Source: Lethocerus indicus
Taxonomy: Eukaryota > Arthropoda > Insecta > Hemiptera > Belostomatidae
NCBI GenBank assembly: GCA_019843655.1
Contig: JACDQD010000003.1
Location: 33,654,224-33,718,223, forward strand
DNA: 64,000 nucleotides
Direction: 5' to 3'
Part shown: positions 35,170-45,969 of the stretch, in pieces
Layout: every line of letters begins with the position of its first letter
Position numbering within the stretch: the stretch's first letter is position 1
Position numbers and translations under genes: made by a program
Notes under the pieces: generated by a model
What the model saw: only the letters and a program-made list of their open reading frames with translations
Database searches by the model: none
Told to the model about the DNA's origin: nothing

Positions 35170-35577
35170 ATGTTAACGAGACCTGACGATAATTCCCCAA
35201 GAATAATTATCTCCGCTGAACGAGCGTACGGTTATCGCAAAGAACCGTATTTCCCATTCCCCCCCCCCCGGGTTTTTCGTCTAATATTTACAAAAGTACA
35301 TGATTTTCTTTCTACAGACGTGAATTTTTTCGCCCAGAAGGCGCGTAAGAAAATCGTTGAAAATCCTCCCTCTTTAGATCTTGAGACTATGGAAAATCTT
35401 TCGCTCTCTTTTTATTCGTCATTAATTAACGTAACATACAATTTACGTCATGTTGCACAAGTTTACAGAGCAGTAAAAACTGACTCTAGTTATGACGCAC
35501 ACTTGGGAGAGCACAGAGAAATGGATAATTGGAAAAATTCATTCAACGAAAAGACAGATTTTCTGAGAAAAGACTGA
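35170..35577 (+). other. Unrecognised 135-codon open frame
   Basis: The frame starts MLTRPDDNSPRIIISAERAYG and its second half is not low complexity (FAQKARKKIVENPPSLDLE, then NLRHVAQVYRAVKTDSSYD), ending in FLRKD. A run of C at about 35,262-35,271 encodes a proline stretch. No domain is recognised, no neighbouring exon or promoter supports it, and it could be chance. Confidence 0.15.
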
Positions 35578-35638
35578 GATGAAAATCGTAGTTGGACTCA
35601 ATAAATCGAAAAGTGCTGAATTTATAAGGCTGTCGTTT

Positions 35639-35691
35639 TTTAACGTACCTGTTTTGTGGTCTGCGAGACAGAAACACACGAAATCTACTTG
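35639..35691. mobile_element. FB terminus joined to arm end by deletion
   Basis: TTAACGTACCTGTTTTGTGGTCTGCGAG is directly followed by ACAGAAACACACGAAATCTAC. This joins the left terminus to the right arm's outer part. Confidence 0.7.
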
Positions 35692-35854
35692 AAATTATAA
35701 TAATAATAAGAATAACATTGTACGGTTTTATTCGTTGACCATTCCAATATTCTAGACTTTGTTGGTAACGCCATAATTCTTGATAATGATGAGACCTAAA
35801 CTGAATATTAGAGAATTGGATCAGCTAACCGAGAGGGGAAACTGTGTTCGGAGA

Positions 35855-35955
35855 AAATGCCGAAAAACATCTTCATTCGGCAGCAGCCGAAACCGGTCTA
35901 GCGGAAGACCACCGAACCAGCGAGAGGGGGACAGAAACACGCTAAATCTACGGTA
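35855..35955. mobile_element. FB right arm
   Basis: AAATGCCGAAAAACATC, GCAGCCGAAACCGGTCTAGC, CCAGCGAGAGGGGGACAG, ACGCTAAATCTACGGTA; the terminus is missing. It may be the other half of the copy at 35.64 kb. Confidence 0.65.
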
Positions 35956-36412
35956 GTTTATTTTGGTTTTTTTTTGTCGATCCTGTCTACAGATAGGAGA
36001 CGAAAGATCGAAAAAAACCCGATACCGGTCTATACCGTTTGCGGGCGAAAATCACACTGCTTTGGGACGATGTTCCCGGCGGAAAAGCCATTTTCCCGCT
36101 GCGTCCACACTGAGTGTGGCGTCCACTTCTCGACGGACGAAGGACAAAAGAAACAGGTTCGAAGTGGGAGCGAGTGGCGCCTCCACCGCAGGCCGCAGGA
36201 CCGGGATTTACGTGCTGCGCCGATGACAGACTTTCATTTACATAGGTCACGCAGAATAATGCAGAGAATAGGATAGACCGGTTTAGGAATAGCGGACTGC
36301 GTCGCTCGAACGCATTGGGGACAGGGACGTTATGGAAGGAGACGAAAATTTGCCCGGAGAGTCCGATGTCAAGAATGATTTTTTCCCCTTCTATTTACTG
36401 TAAATTCATTGT

Positions 36413-36497
36413 ACGATCTTCTGCCAAACCGGTTTCGGCCGCTCGCCATCTTCAGTAGCAATGTCACTGTGGCGGGCGGGACGATGACTGAAGACGG
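36413..36497. mobile_element. FB left-arm core
   Basis: GATCTTCTGCCAAACCGGTTTCGGCCGCTCGCCATCTTCAGTAGC, then a CACTGTGGCGGGCGGGACGATGACTGAAGACGG turn. Confidence 0.6.
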
Positions 36498-36509
36498 CTG
36501 AAGAAGTGC

Positions 36510-39395
36510 ATATGGTTACTAGACGGTAATATTGAGAGAAAATTGAACTGGATAAATTTAAATTCTCATACCTAATAGATATACCTCACTAATGTGTTCA
36601 TTGATGTTTTATTGACGCAATGCTACCGACCATCGTAAATTGACACACCTGTCGTAAAGGAATACGCTGTTTTTTTTCGCGTCTTTAACTCTCCAATATC
36701 TGCAAATGGACGTCCTGCGGCGTTGAAATAAATAACTGAATGAATACCGAAATAACTCATCGGCCTAAGTAGTGAACGAGGCGGCGGCCGCGAACCAGTG
36801 AACCGGGTTCACCGGCCTCTCATAACGAGCCGCCGAATGGCTGGCAAAAACGGAATAGAAAAAAAGAACCAAAAAATACAATTCTTTTTTCCAGAATCCG
36901 AATCTCAAAGCGCTGCCAGTCCCGGCCGAGAAAATTCAAAATGCACTTCGGGCACTTATATCAGTCTAATATTGTGCGTTGCAAAATTGCATTGTCTTCT
37001 ATTCGTACTCAGTGAAAGTATGAGACAATTTCTAGTTGTTGCCCAAATGAATGGGGGTAAATCAAGATGTTGAATGTCCATCCTTAAATCTAGAATTTTT
37101 GGGCCGATTCATATTTCTTTCGTTCCAAATTACCGGAATGTCATAATCCAGAATGATGCATTTCTCAATTTTCTTATTCCACTAGGAATAAAACTAATAA
37201 GGCTTTATATTCGGATTAAATGAAGAAGTTCAATACCTTGAACTTAAGCGCTCGGGAGATGGAGTAACGCTATAGCGTACAGGAATATCCTACCGACGGA
37301 AAATGGAAATTTAAATTTAGATTTTAATATGAATTATCGTTTACTTGTATTAAAATTGTACGATTCAGTATTGCAGAAAACGTTGTTACAAGTTGTAAGT
37401 ACTGAACCGTCATTCGTACAGCATAAATAAATCCTAGGTTCATAGGTTTTAAACAAAAAACCTTGGTTATATTTTACAACCATAAGATGCATATTTATCC
37501 ACATTTAATTTTACAAACACTCGTTGGTTGCGTTCAAATTCTGTTCAAACGCTGATACCGAATCGGAAATTTATTTCCCAGCTATAGAAAATCGTTTTCA
37601 ATAAAGAGAAATTCTTACATTATAAAGAATAGAACAAAGAAATAATATTTAAATAAAATCGTGCCGGACAAAGTAGGAACAGATAATGAAACAGTTGGCA
37701 TTGAACTGTTTTCAACGAACATTTTATTGTAACAAAGAACGAAACTACTTCAGAAATTCAATTTCGATAACGGTAACAACAACTAAAATAGATCGTTTCT
37801 ATTGTAAATATTAATAGTAAACGGTCTATTAATTGGTCTATTTCTGCAGACAGATTCTTCAGTTCAATAGGTGAATATACCGACTTTAAATTTTCAAGCC
37901 CATCTGGCCTAAAAGAACTTTCAATCCTAGACCTTCAATGAACTAGAATAATAAGAACATAATAGACAGAATAATAAGAGCTAAATAGTGACAAATTTCC
38001 GTTACCAGTATAGTTTTAATATTTGTTCTGAAGAGTTTCTCAATTTAATTCAGGTAATTTCTCCAGGGCCGAAGCGAACTCGGAGGCGATCGATTGCCAA
38101 TAAAAAACAAATATGGGGTTTATTTTGTGTCTATATTTTATTAATAGGCCGATTAATAAATATCCGGCCGATGGGAGAAAGCCCGTAAAGGGCGACTCTG
38201 TAAAGTTTACAGCCCGCCACTGTACAATACACTTGTGTATAACTGTAATTGTTTGTATACCGGCAACAGACGCCTTAATTATTACTACAATTAAGTTAAT
38301 TTAAGTATTACAGCGTTTATTATTACAACTTACGGTAGGGCGCGGGTTCGAAGCCCGGTGACTAACCGAATGTTCACCCAATTCTGAACGGTTCTGAATT
38401 ACCAATTAAGTTTTATTTCTTTAAATGTATGAAATTACAAAGTCGCATCGAGGTCGAACGCGGCGTATCGCATTTTCATTCAGTTAATTAATTTTATTAT
38501 TACGACGATGTTTCTTAAAATTGACCTCGATAAACGCTTAAAAAAATAGCGACAATACGTTTGAATATATGCCGAAATATGTTTCATTCACGACCGACTC
38601 CGTACATGAGAAATGATCCGTTCAATTGTAGATCAGAAATTGTCACCACTAAATTCGAATAATAATATCCCTATTTATAAAAACGGTTACATTTTTCTGT
38701 TTTATTTGACAAGCGTTTCTTGTCCTTTATTGGGACGTCGAAGTTGTGAACGGTTGAGCCGACCTTAGGGAACCGGTTGGTTGACTCTGAACGACATTTG
38801 GCTTACTTTTACGGCTAATAGAACTGGTCAAAATTGATCCCCGAAAACAGAAACGGGCGAAGAAATAGGCTCTATTATAATAATGCCGGGGCGATAATTA
38901 CAAAAGACCATTTATTGTATCTTGAATACGCACAGAAAATACGTATTGGTTCAATAAAATTCATCGGACTCGAGCCTTGCGATTCGGCCAAAACAGGACA
39001 CACAATGTCCGCAAGTTTGTAAAATAATAAAAATAAAAATATAACAAATTTCATTACCGAAACAACCCCGAAAAGGAACGCGATTTAAACATGACGGAAA
39101 AATAAATAAATAGAATCCTGGAAAAGTGGGAAAGCCGTCGGGCAATGTAAAACATCAATGTCGCCTATTGTATTTTAGAGTTGTGACAATAAAGCAGGAG
39201 AAAAACAACAAAATAGACGCATAACGGGCCGATCTACATTTATATACTCGAATGTTTAGAAGAGAGTATAGACCAGCAGTTTTCTAGACACCTGAACTGG
39301 GCACTATCATTAAGATGCAACTGATTGAAACTAGGGTAGATATAAGGGCTTAAGCTAAAAAGCCGCCATTGTAGACGTAACTATAAGTTTGATTG
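36510..39395. other. No recognisable gene
   Basis: Mostly AT-rich unique DNA. 38,336-38,365 (GGTAGGGCGCGGGTTCGAAGCCCGGTG) resembles a Pol III B box without a tRNA around it. Open frames are short. Confidence 0.45.
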
Positions 39396-39396
39396 T

Positions 39397-39781
39397 ACGA
39401 TAAATGAATAGTTCAACATACCTGTTTTGTGGTCTGCGAGGGGTTGGAGTGCCGCAGATGTCGCGTGTTTCTGTCCCCTCTCGCCGGTTTCGGTTCTTCC
39501 GCTAGACCGGTTTCGGCCGCTCGCCATCTCCAGTAGTCGCTTTGGCACTTTGGACGTTTTTCGGGCATCCTCGTCCCGCACAAAACAATAGCAAAACACG
39601 CATATATCAATATAAATACGACAAACGGACAACTACCACAGTACAAGTGACGGTGGAGGAGTGAGTATGCCAGAAAAACGTCCAAAGTGCCAGAAGTGAA
39701 GATGGCGCTACTGAAGGTGGCGGAAGACCAAACCGGCGAGAGGAGACTGAAACATACGAAATCTACGATAAATGAATAGTT
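39397..39781. mobile_element. FB element flanked by a 17-bp direct repeat
   Basis: FB sequence 39,414-39,764 starts CAACATACCTGTTTTGTGG. It has a full left arm, an internal segment (CACAAAACAATAGCAAAACACG, TACGACAAACGGAC) and a shortened right arm ending GAAATCTACG. The 17 bases ACGATAAATGAATAGTT occur immediately before the element (39,397-39,413) and again at its end (39,765-39,781), where the right terminus should be. Confidence 0.85.
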
Positions 39782-39919
39782 ACTGACACTGCAGCATAGT
39801 TTGGCTTTTCCTTAAAACCTCCCCTGTTATAGGTTCCGAAAATTTTCATTTCGCACTATCTTTCCCCCGAATTATTTTCTCTAAACCCGTCTAGAACAAT
39901 GTTCGGAAGCCGGTTGTAA

Positions 39920-40629
39920 AGGGCGTCCAAAAATTAACGCAAGATTTGAATTAAATAAAAAACAGTTTTTTCTTTAAATTTATCGAATAGTAATGTACAC
40001 AGGATAGGGTTATGTATGGAATAACACATCGGGCAAATGGCATCCACATAGCCACTGTTTTGTCGAAATTGTCCACGACCATTTTGCATAAATGGTGGCT
40101 GAATTTCGTTGATGCGGCGTTGAATTTCCTCCTTCGATGGACGCCTGGTTGTGCTGGCTCGATGGCGTAGACCTTTGACTTCGAATAAACCCCCGTAAAA
40201 AGAAATCCGATGTTATCAAATCACACGATCTAGGGGGTGGGGGGGGGGTTGGCCAATTCTTATCACCGAAACGAGAGAGAGAGTACACGGCCAGGAAATG
40301 TCTCGTGCAATAATTGAATTGTTTCACGGGCTGTATGTGGGGCATGTGTTGGCACCACCGTCTTCTTGAAACCGCACGTCATCCACATCGATATCATCCG
40401 GTTTAGGCGGAAAGAACTGTGTCGCGATATCGAGCACCGGTAACATTCACCGCTCGACACTGCGTAAACATTGTAAATATTGTTCAACAATGAAGACACG
40501 TTGTTCTATCGTGTAACGCCCCATTTGTACTGACCCCAAACTGTCGGCTGTCGAACGGATTTTTTTTTAATACGGTTGCCGACTTTACTGCAAGAATTGT
40601 GGCAAATTCTCGCGTTAATTTTGGGACAC
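39920..40629 (-). pseudogene. Tc1-like transposase, internally deleted and frameshifted
   Basis: A cut-and-paste transposase remnant with both element ends (GCGTCCAAAAATTAACGCAAGA and TCTCGCGTTAATTTTGGGACACT). On the minus strand the frame starts MGRYTIEQRVFIVEQYL near 40,524 and stops after about 25 residues. A large deletion removes the rest of the HTH region and the first catalytic Asp. It resumes with HTARETIQLLHETFPGR (family DGAPPHTAxExxxFLxxTFPGR). After a frameshift comes SCDLITSDFFLRGFI (family WPPRSPDLTPxDFFLWGY, holding the third catalytic acid), then INEIQ-PPFMQ-type C-terminal sequence. A (G)n/(GA)n expansion at 40,230-40,280 caused one shift. Confidence 0.8.
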
Positions 40630-40825
40630 TTGGGGAGGGTCACGTGCCCATCGCACGTCCCACCAGCCGATGTCGTCGTCGTCGTCGCCGTCGTCTTCGT
40701 CATCATCATCAACGGCGCCACCTCCCCCTCTCAACTATACTACAGGAGGGTCACATTTCGAAAGAAAATAACATTATTTTCGGAACTCGTCCAACACCGC
40801 ATTTAGCGGCCATCAAAATTCCTAT

Positions 40826-41016
40826 ACGGTTTCTGTCTCCTTGCCGGTTTGGTCTTTCGCCAGACCGGTTTCGGCTGCTCGCCATCTTCAGTAGCGGCAC
40901 TTTGGATATTTTTCGGGCATCCTCGCTCCACTGTATCACTTGTACTGCGGCCGGAGGAGGAGACAGAAACACCGCAAACCTACGGTATTCCGACCCCTCG
41001 AAGACCACGAAACAGG
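40826..41016. mobile_element. FB element, right end nearly intact
   Basis: Left arm from ACGGTTTCTGTCTCCTTGCCGG to GCACTTTGGATATTTTTCGGGCATCC. The right arm is mostly deleted except GAGGAGACAGAAACACCGC, CCTACGGTATTCCGACCCC and AACAGG. Confidence 0.75.
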
Positions 41017-41159
41017 ATCGCAGATATTGATGAAAACGGTATAGAACGTCAAACAAAGTCATTAATTACACTTTTTCCTACCGTAAAGCCTGTTTCTCGG
41101 GCCATTGATAAACTGCACTCGTGTCCTCATTCTTCCTCATTCCCTCAGCTTTTTTATAA

Positions 41160-41500
41160 TATCCGTTTTGTGGTCTGCGAGGGGTTGGAATACCGTAGAA
41201 ATTCGTGTGTTTCCGTCTCCTCCAGTCGGTTTGGTCTTTTGCTATCTTCAGTAGCGGTGTTAATCACTTTGGATGTTTTTCGGGTATACTCACTGCACTG
41301 TTGTACTCTACAGTACAAGTGACAGTGATACAGTGCAGTGAGGATGCCTGAAAAAAATTCCAATGTGCCAAAAGTGACTGACACCGCTACTGAAGACGGC
41401 GAGCGGCCGAAACCGGTCTAGCGAAAGACCAAGCCGACGAGAAGAAACAGAAATCTACGTTATTCCAACCCCTCGCAGACCACAAAACAGGTATGTTAAA
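41160..41500. mobile_element. FB element, most complete copy (reference)
   Basis: Left end ATCCGTTTTGTGGTCTGCGAG (outermost bases changed), then GGGGTTGGAATACCGTAG. The left arm follows with GTCTCCTCC, TTTGGTCTTTTGCTA and TCTTCAGTAGCGG. The inner part is GATGTTTTTCGGG, CACTGCACTG, then the inverse CAGTGCAGTGAGGATGCCTG. The right arm reads ACCGCTACTGAAGACGGCGAGC, CGAAACCGGTCTAGCGAAAG, ACGAG, then ATTCCAACCCCTCGCAGACC and AACAGGTATGTTAA. Each arm is about 165 bp, so the unit folds into a hairpin. No protein is encoded. TTAA at the ends hints at a piggyBac-type target, but CATACCTG termini are not ones I can assign. Confidence 0.85.
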
Positions 41501-41501
41501 T

Positions 41502-41726
41502 TATTGGGTCGGCAACTAAGTCATTGCCGGGTTTCGTCGCTAGTTGGAGGTGGCTTTATTTGTATTTTTACGCATGCTTACATCTTCAAACCTATAATAG
41601 AGTATTCTGAAGTGTTTATTACACGCCAAATATTCGTCGTGCCTACCGAAAAATGGACGACATAAGGGTGGGTGCACAAACCCAGAGATGAGATGAATCC
41701 GCAATTATTTAGTTGCCAACCCAATA
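41502..41726. mobile_element. Miniature mariner abutting an FB terminus
   Basis: TATTGGGTCGGCAACTAAGTCATTGC to GCAATTATTTAGTTGCCAACCCAATA. The middle is short and has no clear transposase motif. It begins within a base or two of the TTAA that ends the FB reference copy. Confidence 0.8.
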
Positions 41727-41984
41727 GTTCCTATATGAGGTATTCGATTGATTAAAAATAATGAAAAGTACAAGGTATCGAACATTATAACTTTCGAACA
41801 GTACGCAAGTGGCACCGTGTATTAGTAAAGGAGATTGGAAAGGGGCGTGGGCAAAAAAGTAAATATGTTTTCCGATAACGCTGATATCTAAATACTGATA
41901 ACTATCAGTTATTATCATTAATGTGTTTAATAATCTCTGAATTTTCGCGTTCAAGAGGAGAATATAACGGGGATATTTATTATA

Positions 41985-42048
41985 TCAGGTGTACCCAAAA
42001 ATAATCAACAATTTGATAAGATGTATTATGGTTTTGAGGAGTTCATCG
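41985..42048 (+). mobile_element. MAR-S copy, 5' piece only
   Basis: TATCAGGTGTACCCAAAAATAATC through TTTTGAGGAGTTCATCG; the rest is replaced by the GTTGAAG repeat. Confidence 0.7.
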
Positions 42049-42084
42049 TGCGACCGCGTTCGGACAATGCCGAAACATTCCAAT

Positions 42085-42235
42085 TAGACATTGTTGAAGT
42101 GTACATTGTTGGAATAAAATTGTTTGAATAAGAATCACAATGTTTGAAGTAGAGACTGTTGAAGCAAACACTGTTGAAGTAGAGATTATGGAAGTAAACA
42201 CTCTTGAAGTAAAAACCAGTTGTTCAAATAAACAC
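42085..42235. repeat. Imperfect GTTGAAGTA-type tandem repeat
   Basis: Words of the form ACTGTTGAAGTAGAGA, AACACTGTTGAAGCA and AACACTCTTGAAGTA recur about eight times at mostly 15-24 bp spacing, in phase. The minus strand reads VFTS/VSTS-like repeats in an open 64-codon frame. Confidence 0.7.
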
Positions 42236-42559
42236 ACAGTTTCGTGTCAGGTATTATTGACTCGGGGTATCATTGTTGAATCAGTTTACGGTATTTTTAT
42301 TTTATGAATATTGTAATATTTCCCAGATATCCCGAGATTAGTACACACTAAGCCTGGAACTGCATATACATACTGTAACCTCCCTTTTTATAGGGGCGTA
42401 AATAAAAAATTTCGACGTACGAAAATCGTAGAGGGTCTGTTGAAAGTCCAGATTGACTAGTGCATTTATCACCGAAGGGGGGTGGTACACCCCCCCAACT
42501 TAGCCCTTTGATAATGTATTAAAGCCCAGATCACGTGACCCGTACCGATATATAATTCC

Positions 42560-42990
42560 CGAGATATAATCTCTCTCTCCCACGTCCCTAATTATCCCGG
42601 GGGTGGGGGAGGGGGTGGGGTATTAATTACGCTAATAGCTTCCACACGGTCTTCTAATTCACCCCCACCCGCCCATCATTTCCATCAACCCCTTCAGCCG
42701 CCCTTACTAAGGCTTAATTAAACACCCCCTGACCGAGTGAATATTGGCGCGGTTATGTCCCCGGGCCGTGAATTAAATCGGGACAAATCCCGGTTCATTC
42801 CGAAATGAAATATTCATCGCCCGGCGAGCGGCTCGCGTGAATACATTAGAGACGTTAGCTGGGTAGGCCACGTTTTTTACCATTTTTTTTTCTTTTTTTT
42901 AACGAACGTTCGCGTGGGCCGACCGAGATTAATATTCATAAAGCACGGCTTCGAAACAGAAAGAGAAAAAAAGAGAAGAGGAGAGAGAGA
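42560..42990. other. GC-rich block, possibly regulatory
   Basis: Dense mix of GGGGTGGGG runs, GCGAGCGGCTCGC palindrome (42,813-42,825), and homeodomain-type TTAATTA/TTAATAT words. No coding frame. Regulatory function is inference from composition only. Confidence 0.2.
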
Positions 42991-43284
42991 GAAATAAATC
43001 TGTTTAATTGTATACGACAATTAATATAAACTTGTTTAAACGCGAGACGTTTACGAGAGACCAGTCCGTCTTTTCAGGGGTCTATAAATTTAGATGCCAT
43101 CTACTCTATTCCGAACGGAGTCGTCGCAGCAATTAGGTAAATGATTATTCGCAGAAATTTCACTCGAAGAAGGAATGGGGCCAATCAAACAGAATATAAC
43201 ATTTTTTTAAATTATATCTATTATATGTGCCCATAAAGTCAATTCAAACTTTAAAAGGCAGCATTCTCATATGAAATTCACACA

Positions 43285-44275
43285 AAATTTCATATTCGTA
43301 GTGATTTTCCGTTAATCCAGACTACTAAAATTCTAAATATAATTTAGAATTCTAAAATTCTAAATGAGGAAGTTCCCCTCGTATGTGGACAAGAATCCGA
43401 AGATCTGAGGGACTTACAGATCAGGCGTCCAAAGATGACTTTGGACTGTCTATTATTGTCGCGACTTCGATTCGACGAAATTCGGTCCGATATCGTTTCG
43501 GTACCGAAATTCCGGTACTTCTTTTCCGTTGGCCGGGCGCAAGCGAAAAATCGCCGAATAATATGGAATTCTGCCAAATTTCTTACAATTATAAGAGGAA
43601 TGTTGGGGCCAATGTGCTCTATTCTCTGAATTCATTCAAAACAAAGCACGTAGACTTGTGGTGTTTCTGTCTCTTCGCGATGCTTTGGTCATTTGCTAGA
43701 CCGGTTTCGGCCGCTCGCCGTCTTCAGTAGCGCTGTGTCAGTCACTTTCGGCACTTTGGATGTTTTTCCTCGCTGCACCCTGTGGCGGTTGTCTCACAAC
43801 ACACTTTCGATGCCCGAAAAACGTCCACAAGTGCCGAAAGTGGCTAAACACCGCTACTGAAGACGGCGACCGGCCGAAACCGGTCTAGCAAAAGAGCGAA
43901 CCAGCGAGAGGAGACAGAAACACAACAAACCTACGGAAAACGTGCTTTGTTTTGAATGAATTCAGAGAATAGAGCACATTGGCCCCGAACGAACATTCCC
44001 CTTATGATTGTAAGAAATTTCATATCATTTGTCGATTTTTCACTTGCGCCCGGCTAACGGAAAAGTACCGGTACTTTTACTACGGTACCACCGGTTTCTG
44101 TACCGAAACGATATCGAACGGAATTTCGTTGAATCGAGGTCTGTAAGTCCCTCCGATCTTCGGATTCTTGTCCACATACGAGGGGAACTTCATCATTTAG
44201 AATTTTAGAATTCTAAATTATATTTACAATTTTATTAGTCTCGATTAACGGAAAATTACTACGGATATGACATTT
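43285..44275. repeat. Long palindrome of about 990 bp with FB arms at its centre
   Basis: The left arm (43,285 onward) reads CATATTCGTAGTGATTTTCC, GTTAATCCAGACTACTAAAA, then GAAGTTCCCCTCGTATGTGG, ACAAGAATCCGAAGATCTGA, GATATCGTTTCGGTACCGAA, AATGTGCTCTATTCTCTGAA and ACAAAGCACGTAG. The right arm to 44,275 is its reverse complement with scattered changes, a 46-bp block missing near its 44.13-kb position (present at about 43,426-43,471), and a few small indels. The outer ~350 bp of each arm are not FB sequence; the inner ~130-140 bp are FB arms facing each other around 43,790. Confidence 0.9.
43650..43936. mobile_element. FB arms at the palindrome centre
   Basis: ACGTAGACTTGTGGTGTTTCTG through GCTAGACCGGTTTCGGCCGC and back via GGCCGAAACCGGTCTAGC to CACAACAAACCTACGG. 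Both FB termini are absent; the arms pass directly into the palindrome's outer sequence. Confidence 0.85.
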
Positions 44276-44322
44276 ACTACGGTATTCCAACACCTCGCAG
44301 ACCACAAAACAGATGTGTTAAA
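44276..44322. mobile_element. FB right terminus outside the palindrome
   Basis: TACTACGGTATTCCAACACC through CACAAAACAGATGTGTTAA. It sits immediately outside the right arm of the palindrome with no counterpart outside the left arm. Confidence 0.75.
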
Positions 44323-44329
44323 GCACGTT

Positions 44330-45960
44330 TTCCTTTTTGTTTCCAATCTTAATTTTTGTAAAAAAAAAGATGAAAATTCGGGATTTAGCTAGAACTGGAA
44401 AAGACGCAATTTATTAATATTTGTTTATAGTTAAACAATTCTTCTTAGTTAAACAATTTTCTTCGCTTGGTCTCGCGTTTGGTTCACACAATTGGCGACA
44501 TTTGCGCCCTCTAACCGAAAAGCACCCGAATTCCTCCTCGGGGTGTGGGGGACATTTGGCCTGGATGGACTTTAAGGGAGGAATTGGAAAACATATAGAC
44601 GTAGGGGGAGAAAAAAAAAGTTACGGGATCCGGTTCACATAACGGGGTTTCTACGGGTCGGGTGCGATAAGGGTTGTGCGGCTTAGGCTGAGTCCCGCCG
44701 GTGCCACAGTTTCATCTCCACGTTTTTTTCCCCACTTCTCTTTATCCGCCTCCCTTTCTCCGCTAGACAGCCCTTTCTTTTTCGCCCTCACCCCTCGGAC
44801 CGGTTTTTTACCCGCGTTCGTACGGGCGCCCTCCAGGTAATTACCGAGGGCGCGGCAGATAACACAGAGGAGGTGGACAGGGAGGAGTAGGAGGAGGAGG
44901 AGGAGGAGGAGGAGGAGGATAGCGGCAGAATGGGGGGGAAAAAAAAATAGAGAGGAAGAAAAGACCGGAGGACATTGAGAAGCAATTAGGCGGTGGCGCC
45001 ACCTACCGCACAAAAACAGACAAATTTGTCTGAGCGTCCACTCTGGGGCCACCCCCACCCCCCAAAGACCAGGCTTAATGTCTTCTTTTAAGACGCTAAG
45101 TAGATGATATACAAGAGGCGGCGGGGGGCGAGCTGGGCCCCAACCCCCTCCCCCTTCCCCTTTAGACCCTTCACAGCGGTGGAGAGGCTCATTTTTCACC
45201 TGGAGTCACTTCCACAACCACCACACCACTACAACCACAAACCGAGGCGCCCTCCCACCAACCAACTACAGCTAGTCGTCCTCCACTTACGCCCGAGGTA
45301 CGTTCCTGAACTTCGGCCGTAAGTCGAGGAATACCTCTACGTATTTAAATTAAAAAATAAAATTTTATAGTTCGAATTATTTTTCAAAACCCTTATTAAT
45401 ACAGTGCATAAATCGAATGAATGCGAATGTATTCCATTTGAATAAAATTCCGCATAATTCAGTTTGATACACAGTCCCATTTTTCGGTCGTAAGTGCGAA
45501 TCGTCGTAAGTCGAGGGCTACCTACCTGTACGTACTCCGGCACCTGGATGAACACCCCCAAACGGGCCGTTATTCCACACATTCGCGAGGCTCAATTTTA
45601 ATTTTCGCCAAGAAACACTTTCGGAATATTCAGCGAAAAAAAAAAAGTTTCGAAAAATATCGGCGTCCGAAAAAAAATTCCAGCTTTCGTCCGTTTGACC
45701 GGGGGAAATCTGAAGAAAGCGTACACAAACTGTCTCGTAACATACAGTGCGAATGTTGTATTTCCCTGTTGTCAAACTGTAATTATTTACAGATCACTTC
45801 GGGAATTCATTGAAGCTTCCCCCTTTTTTTTTTTTTTTACTGTCCCAGAGAACGTCAATTGGACGGCGCAAACAGCTTCCACTGTATACTGAGAAGGAAA
45901 GGTTTTTTAAACCTTTTAATTTTTTTGTACAATGAACTGCATACAGTTATTGCTATAAAG
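44330..45960. other. Unique DNA with purine microsatellites; no gene called
   Basis: 44,891-44,918 is (GAG)n. The 182-codon minus-strand frame at 44,651-45,199 is built over this tract and neighbouring G/A-rich sequence, with frames open on several phases. Homopolymers occur at 45,822-45,838. Confidence 0.5.
44988..45006. promoter_or_regulatory. Candidate insulator-type site
   Basis: AGGCGGTGGCGCCACCTAC contains the palindrome GGTGGCGCCACC, whose minus-strand reading TAGGTGGCGCC matches the core of the Drosophila CTCF motif as I know it. One site only. Confidence 0.2.
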
Positions 45961-45969
45961 GACTGAACG

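Noticed and set aside
43383..43730. 115-codon plus-strand frame
   Set aside because: Lies in the left arm of the palindrome and runs into FB sequence; the mirror arm does not keep the frame.
44651..45199. 182-codon minus-strand frame, longest in the window
   Set aside because: Spans a (GAG)n tract and G-rich DNA, with other phases also open; Leu/Pro-rich low complexity, no recognised motif.
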